Shown here: in pieces, positions 5,090-6,399 of the stretch | Layout: every line of letters starts with the position of its first letter | Position numbering within the stretch: position 1 is the first letter of the stretch | From: an uncultured Lysobacteraceae bacterium | Lineage (GTDB): Bacteria; Pseudomonadota; Gammaproteobacteria; Xanthomonadales; Rhodanobacteraceae | Length of the DNA stretch: 6,399 nt | Direction: 5' to 3' | Assembly (NCBI GenBank): GCA_946480705.1 | Contig: CAMLLF010000246.1 | Coordinates: 1-6,399, forward strand | The notes under the pieces: generated by a model | What the model was told of the DNA's origin: nothing | Database searches by the model: none | What the model saw: only the letters and a program-made list of their open reading frames with translations | Translations under genes and position numbers: made by a program

Positions 5090-6300
5090 TGAGCCAGTTG
5101 CAGGAAGCGCTTGACCTCATCGGTCGCGGCGCCGAGGAAATCATCAAGCGGGAAGATCTCGAGACGCGCCTCAAGCTCGGACGGCCGTTGCGCATCAAGG
5201 CGGGCTTCGACCCCAACCGTCCCGATTTGCACGTGGGCCACACCGTTTTGATCAACAAAATGCGCCAGTTCCAGCAGCTCGGCCACCAGGTCATTTTCCT
5301 GATCGGCGACTTCACCGGGATGATCGGCGACCCGACCGGCAAGAACGCAACGCGCAAGCCGCTGAGTCGCGCCGATATCGAAGCGAACGCGAAGACCTAC
5401 GCCGAGCAGGTGTTCAAGGTCCTCGATCGCGAAAGGACCGAAGTTCGCTTCAATTCTGAATGGTTCGGCCAGATGTCCGCCGCGGACATGATCAAGCTCG
5501 CAGCCAGGCATACGGTCGCGCGCATGCTCGAGCGCGACGATTTCCAGAAGCGGTACCGCAGCGAGCAGCCGATCGCCATCCACGAGTTCCTGTATCCGCT
5601 CGTGCAGGGTTACGACTCCGTCGCGCTCAAGGCGGACGTGGAGCTCGGCGGCACCGATCAGAAGTTCAACCTGCTGGTCGGGCGTCAGCTTCAGGATGAA
5701 GCGGGCCAGCCGCCTCAGATCGTGCTGACGCTCCCGCTGCTCGAGGGCACCGACGGCGTTCAGAAAATGTCGAAGTCGCTCGGCAACTACATAGGCATCA
5801 ACGAGGCGCCGAACGAGATCTTCGGCAAGATCATGCGGCTGTCCGACGACCTGATGTGGCGCTACTTCGAGCTATTGTCATTCGCGAAGTCGCTGGCGGA
5901 CCTCAAGGCCATGCGCGCGGCGATAGCGAGCGGCCAGGTCAATCCGCGCGACTACAAGATGGAGCTCGCGGTGGAACTGACCTCGCGCTTTCACGGCGCC
6001 CCGGCCGGAGAGGCCGCTGTCAGGCACTGGAACGAAGTCGTCCAGGGCGGCGGCGTCCCCGCCGATCTCGTCGTGCAGGATATTGCGGTGCCGGCGGACG
6101 GGCTTCGCCTCGGGTCTCTGCTCAAGTCGGCAGGTCTCGCCGCCAGTGGATCCGAGGCTTCACGCAAGATCGCCGAGCGAGCTGTGCGCGTCGATGGTGA
6201 AGTCGTTGAAGACGGCGCGCGCATCTTCAATGCGGGCAGCGAACACTTGCTGCAGCTCGGCAAGCGCGGCTATGCGCGCGTGCGTCTGACATCCGCCTGA
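5089..6300 (+). CDS. tyrS: Tyrosyl-tRNA synthetase (class I, TyrZ-like type)
   Basis: This enzyme charges tRNA-Tyr with tyrosine using ATP, in the cytoplasm. The protein has 403 residues, typical for the TyrZ-like group of bacterial TyrRS found in many proteobacteria. In order: [14 protein letters not shown] with the HIGH-type signature H48-V-G-H51, [13 protein letters not shown] (73-85, nucleotide and amino-acid pocket), [16 protein letters not shown] (165-180) and GGTDQKFN (187-194, tyrosine recognition), the KMSKS loop (226-230), the helical anticodon-binding region about 236-335, and a C-terminal S4 RNA-binding domain about 341-400 ([20 protein letters not shown]). All signature residues are intact. 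The start is ATG 5089 with GGAG eight bases upstream. It is divergent from mepM. In Pseudomonas, tyrS is recalled to lie directly upstream of an rRNA operon with anmK and an M23 peptidase beside it, and the sequence here agrees with that layout. Confidence 0.98.
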   Translation: MSQLQEALDLIGRGAEEIIKREDLETRLKLGRPLRIKAGFDPNRPDLHVGHTVLINKMRQFQQLGHQVIFLIGDFTGMIGDPTGKNATRKPLSRADIEANAKTYAEQVFKVLDRERTEVRFNSEWFGQMSAADMIKLAARHTVARMLERDDFQKRYRSEQPIAIHEFLYPLVQGYDSVALKADVELGGTDQKFNLLVGRQLQDEAGQPPQIVLTLPLLEGTDGVQKMSKSLGNYIGINEAPNEIFGKIMRLSDDLMWRYFELLSFAKSLADLKAMRAAIASGQVNPRDYKMELAVELTSRFHGAPAGEAAVRHWNEVVQGGGVPADLVVQDIAVPADGLRLGSLLKSAGLAASGSEASRKIAERAVRVDGEVVEDGARIFNAGSEHLLQLGKRGYARVRLTSA

Positions 6301-6309
6301 AATTTTCGC

Positions 6310-6361
6310 GCGAAGGGGCTTGCGCAATCGAAAACCGATGATACGATTCGCGCCCCTTCGC
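6310..6361. repeat. 10-bp inverted repeat framing the promoter downstream of tyrS
   Basis: GCGAAGGGGC (6310-6319) and GCCCCTTCGC (6352-6361) are exact inverted copies. The left arm ends at the base before the -35 hexamer and the right arm begins four bases after the -10, near the expected start site. A 10-bp palindrome (TTCGCGCGAA, 6305-6314) overlaps the left arm. With a 32-base interior and no T-tract it is a poor tyrS terminator. It could be a protein-binding site pair. Confidence 0.55.
6320..6347 (+). promoter_or_regulatory. Strong promoter-like sequence after tyrS, possibly rRNA operon P1
   Basis: TTGCGC (6320-6325), a 16-bp spacer and TACGAT (6342-6347), followed by a GC-only stretch (CGCGCCCC, 6349-6356) like the discriminator of stringently controlled stable-RNA promoters. 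No ORF begins in the remaining 52 bases, so the transcript should lead into something beyond the window. An rRNA operon is the best guess from the tyrS-rRNA linkage in related bacteria. No 16S sequence or boxA is visible. Confidence 0.5.
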
Positions 6362-6399
6362 TGAGGCGATGAAGTCGAGGCGGGGGGCGGATCGCAAGA

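Noticed and set aside
6301..6361. Intrinsic terminator for tyrS
   Set aside because: The inverted repeat has a 32-base interior and no T-tract after it; a promoter lies inside it instead.

Overview
The window looks like chromosomal DNA from a high-GC gammaproteobacterium, most likely related to Xanthomonadales. This rests on protein-family resemblance and on the recalled arrangement anmK / M23 peptidase / tyrS / rRNA operon in Pseudomonas and relatives; no database search was run. Nearly all of the DNA is coding, with GC-rich codon use throughout. The only AT-rich patches are the mepM-tyrS gap and the segment after tyrS.

Layout. (1) Left edge to 563 (+): a reading frame, open at the window edge, that joins a piece of a Ser/Thr protein kinase to the back half of exodeoxyribonuclease III. 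(2) 596-1887 (+): an AmpG-like muropeptide permease broken by a one-base frameshift near 821-827. (3) 1955-2245 (+): a small ribbon-helix-helix protein of FitA-antitoxin type with no toxin beside it. (4) 3351 down to 2230 (-): anmK. (5) 4893 down to 3355 (-): an M23 (MepM/YebA-like) murein endopeptidase, three bases upstream of anmK in one operon, carrying an unusual 22-residue insertion flanked by an exact 23-bp direct repeat. (6) 4894-5088: a divergent promoter region. (7) 5089-6300 (+): tyrS. (8) 6301-6399: no gene, but a strong promoter-like sequence framed by a perfect 10-bp inverted repeat, probably the start of an rRNA operon lying outside the window.

The genes share a theme. The M23 endopeptidase opens peptidoglycan cross-links, AmpG imports the resulting anhydro-muropeptides, and AnmK phosphorylates the anhydro-MurNAc released from them. 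The middle of the window is therefore a peptidoglycan remodelling and recycling block, placed next to translation genes (tyrS and probably rRNA).

I see no clearly new biological system. What stands out is three coding irregularities within about 4 kb: the kinase-ExoIII junction, the ampG frameshift and the mepM insertion. Each could be real, but together they also fit a draft or metagenomic assembly with local errors. Several well-formed inverted repeats at gene boundaries deserve a second look.
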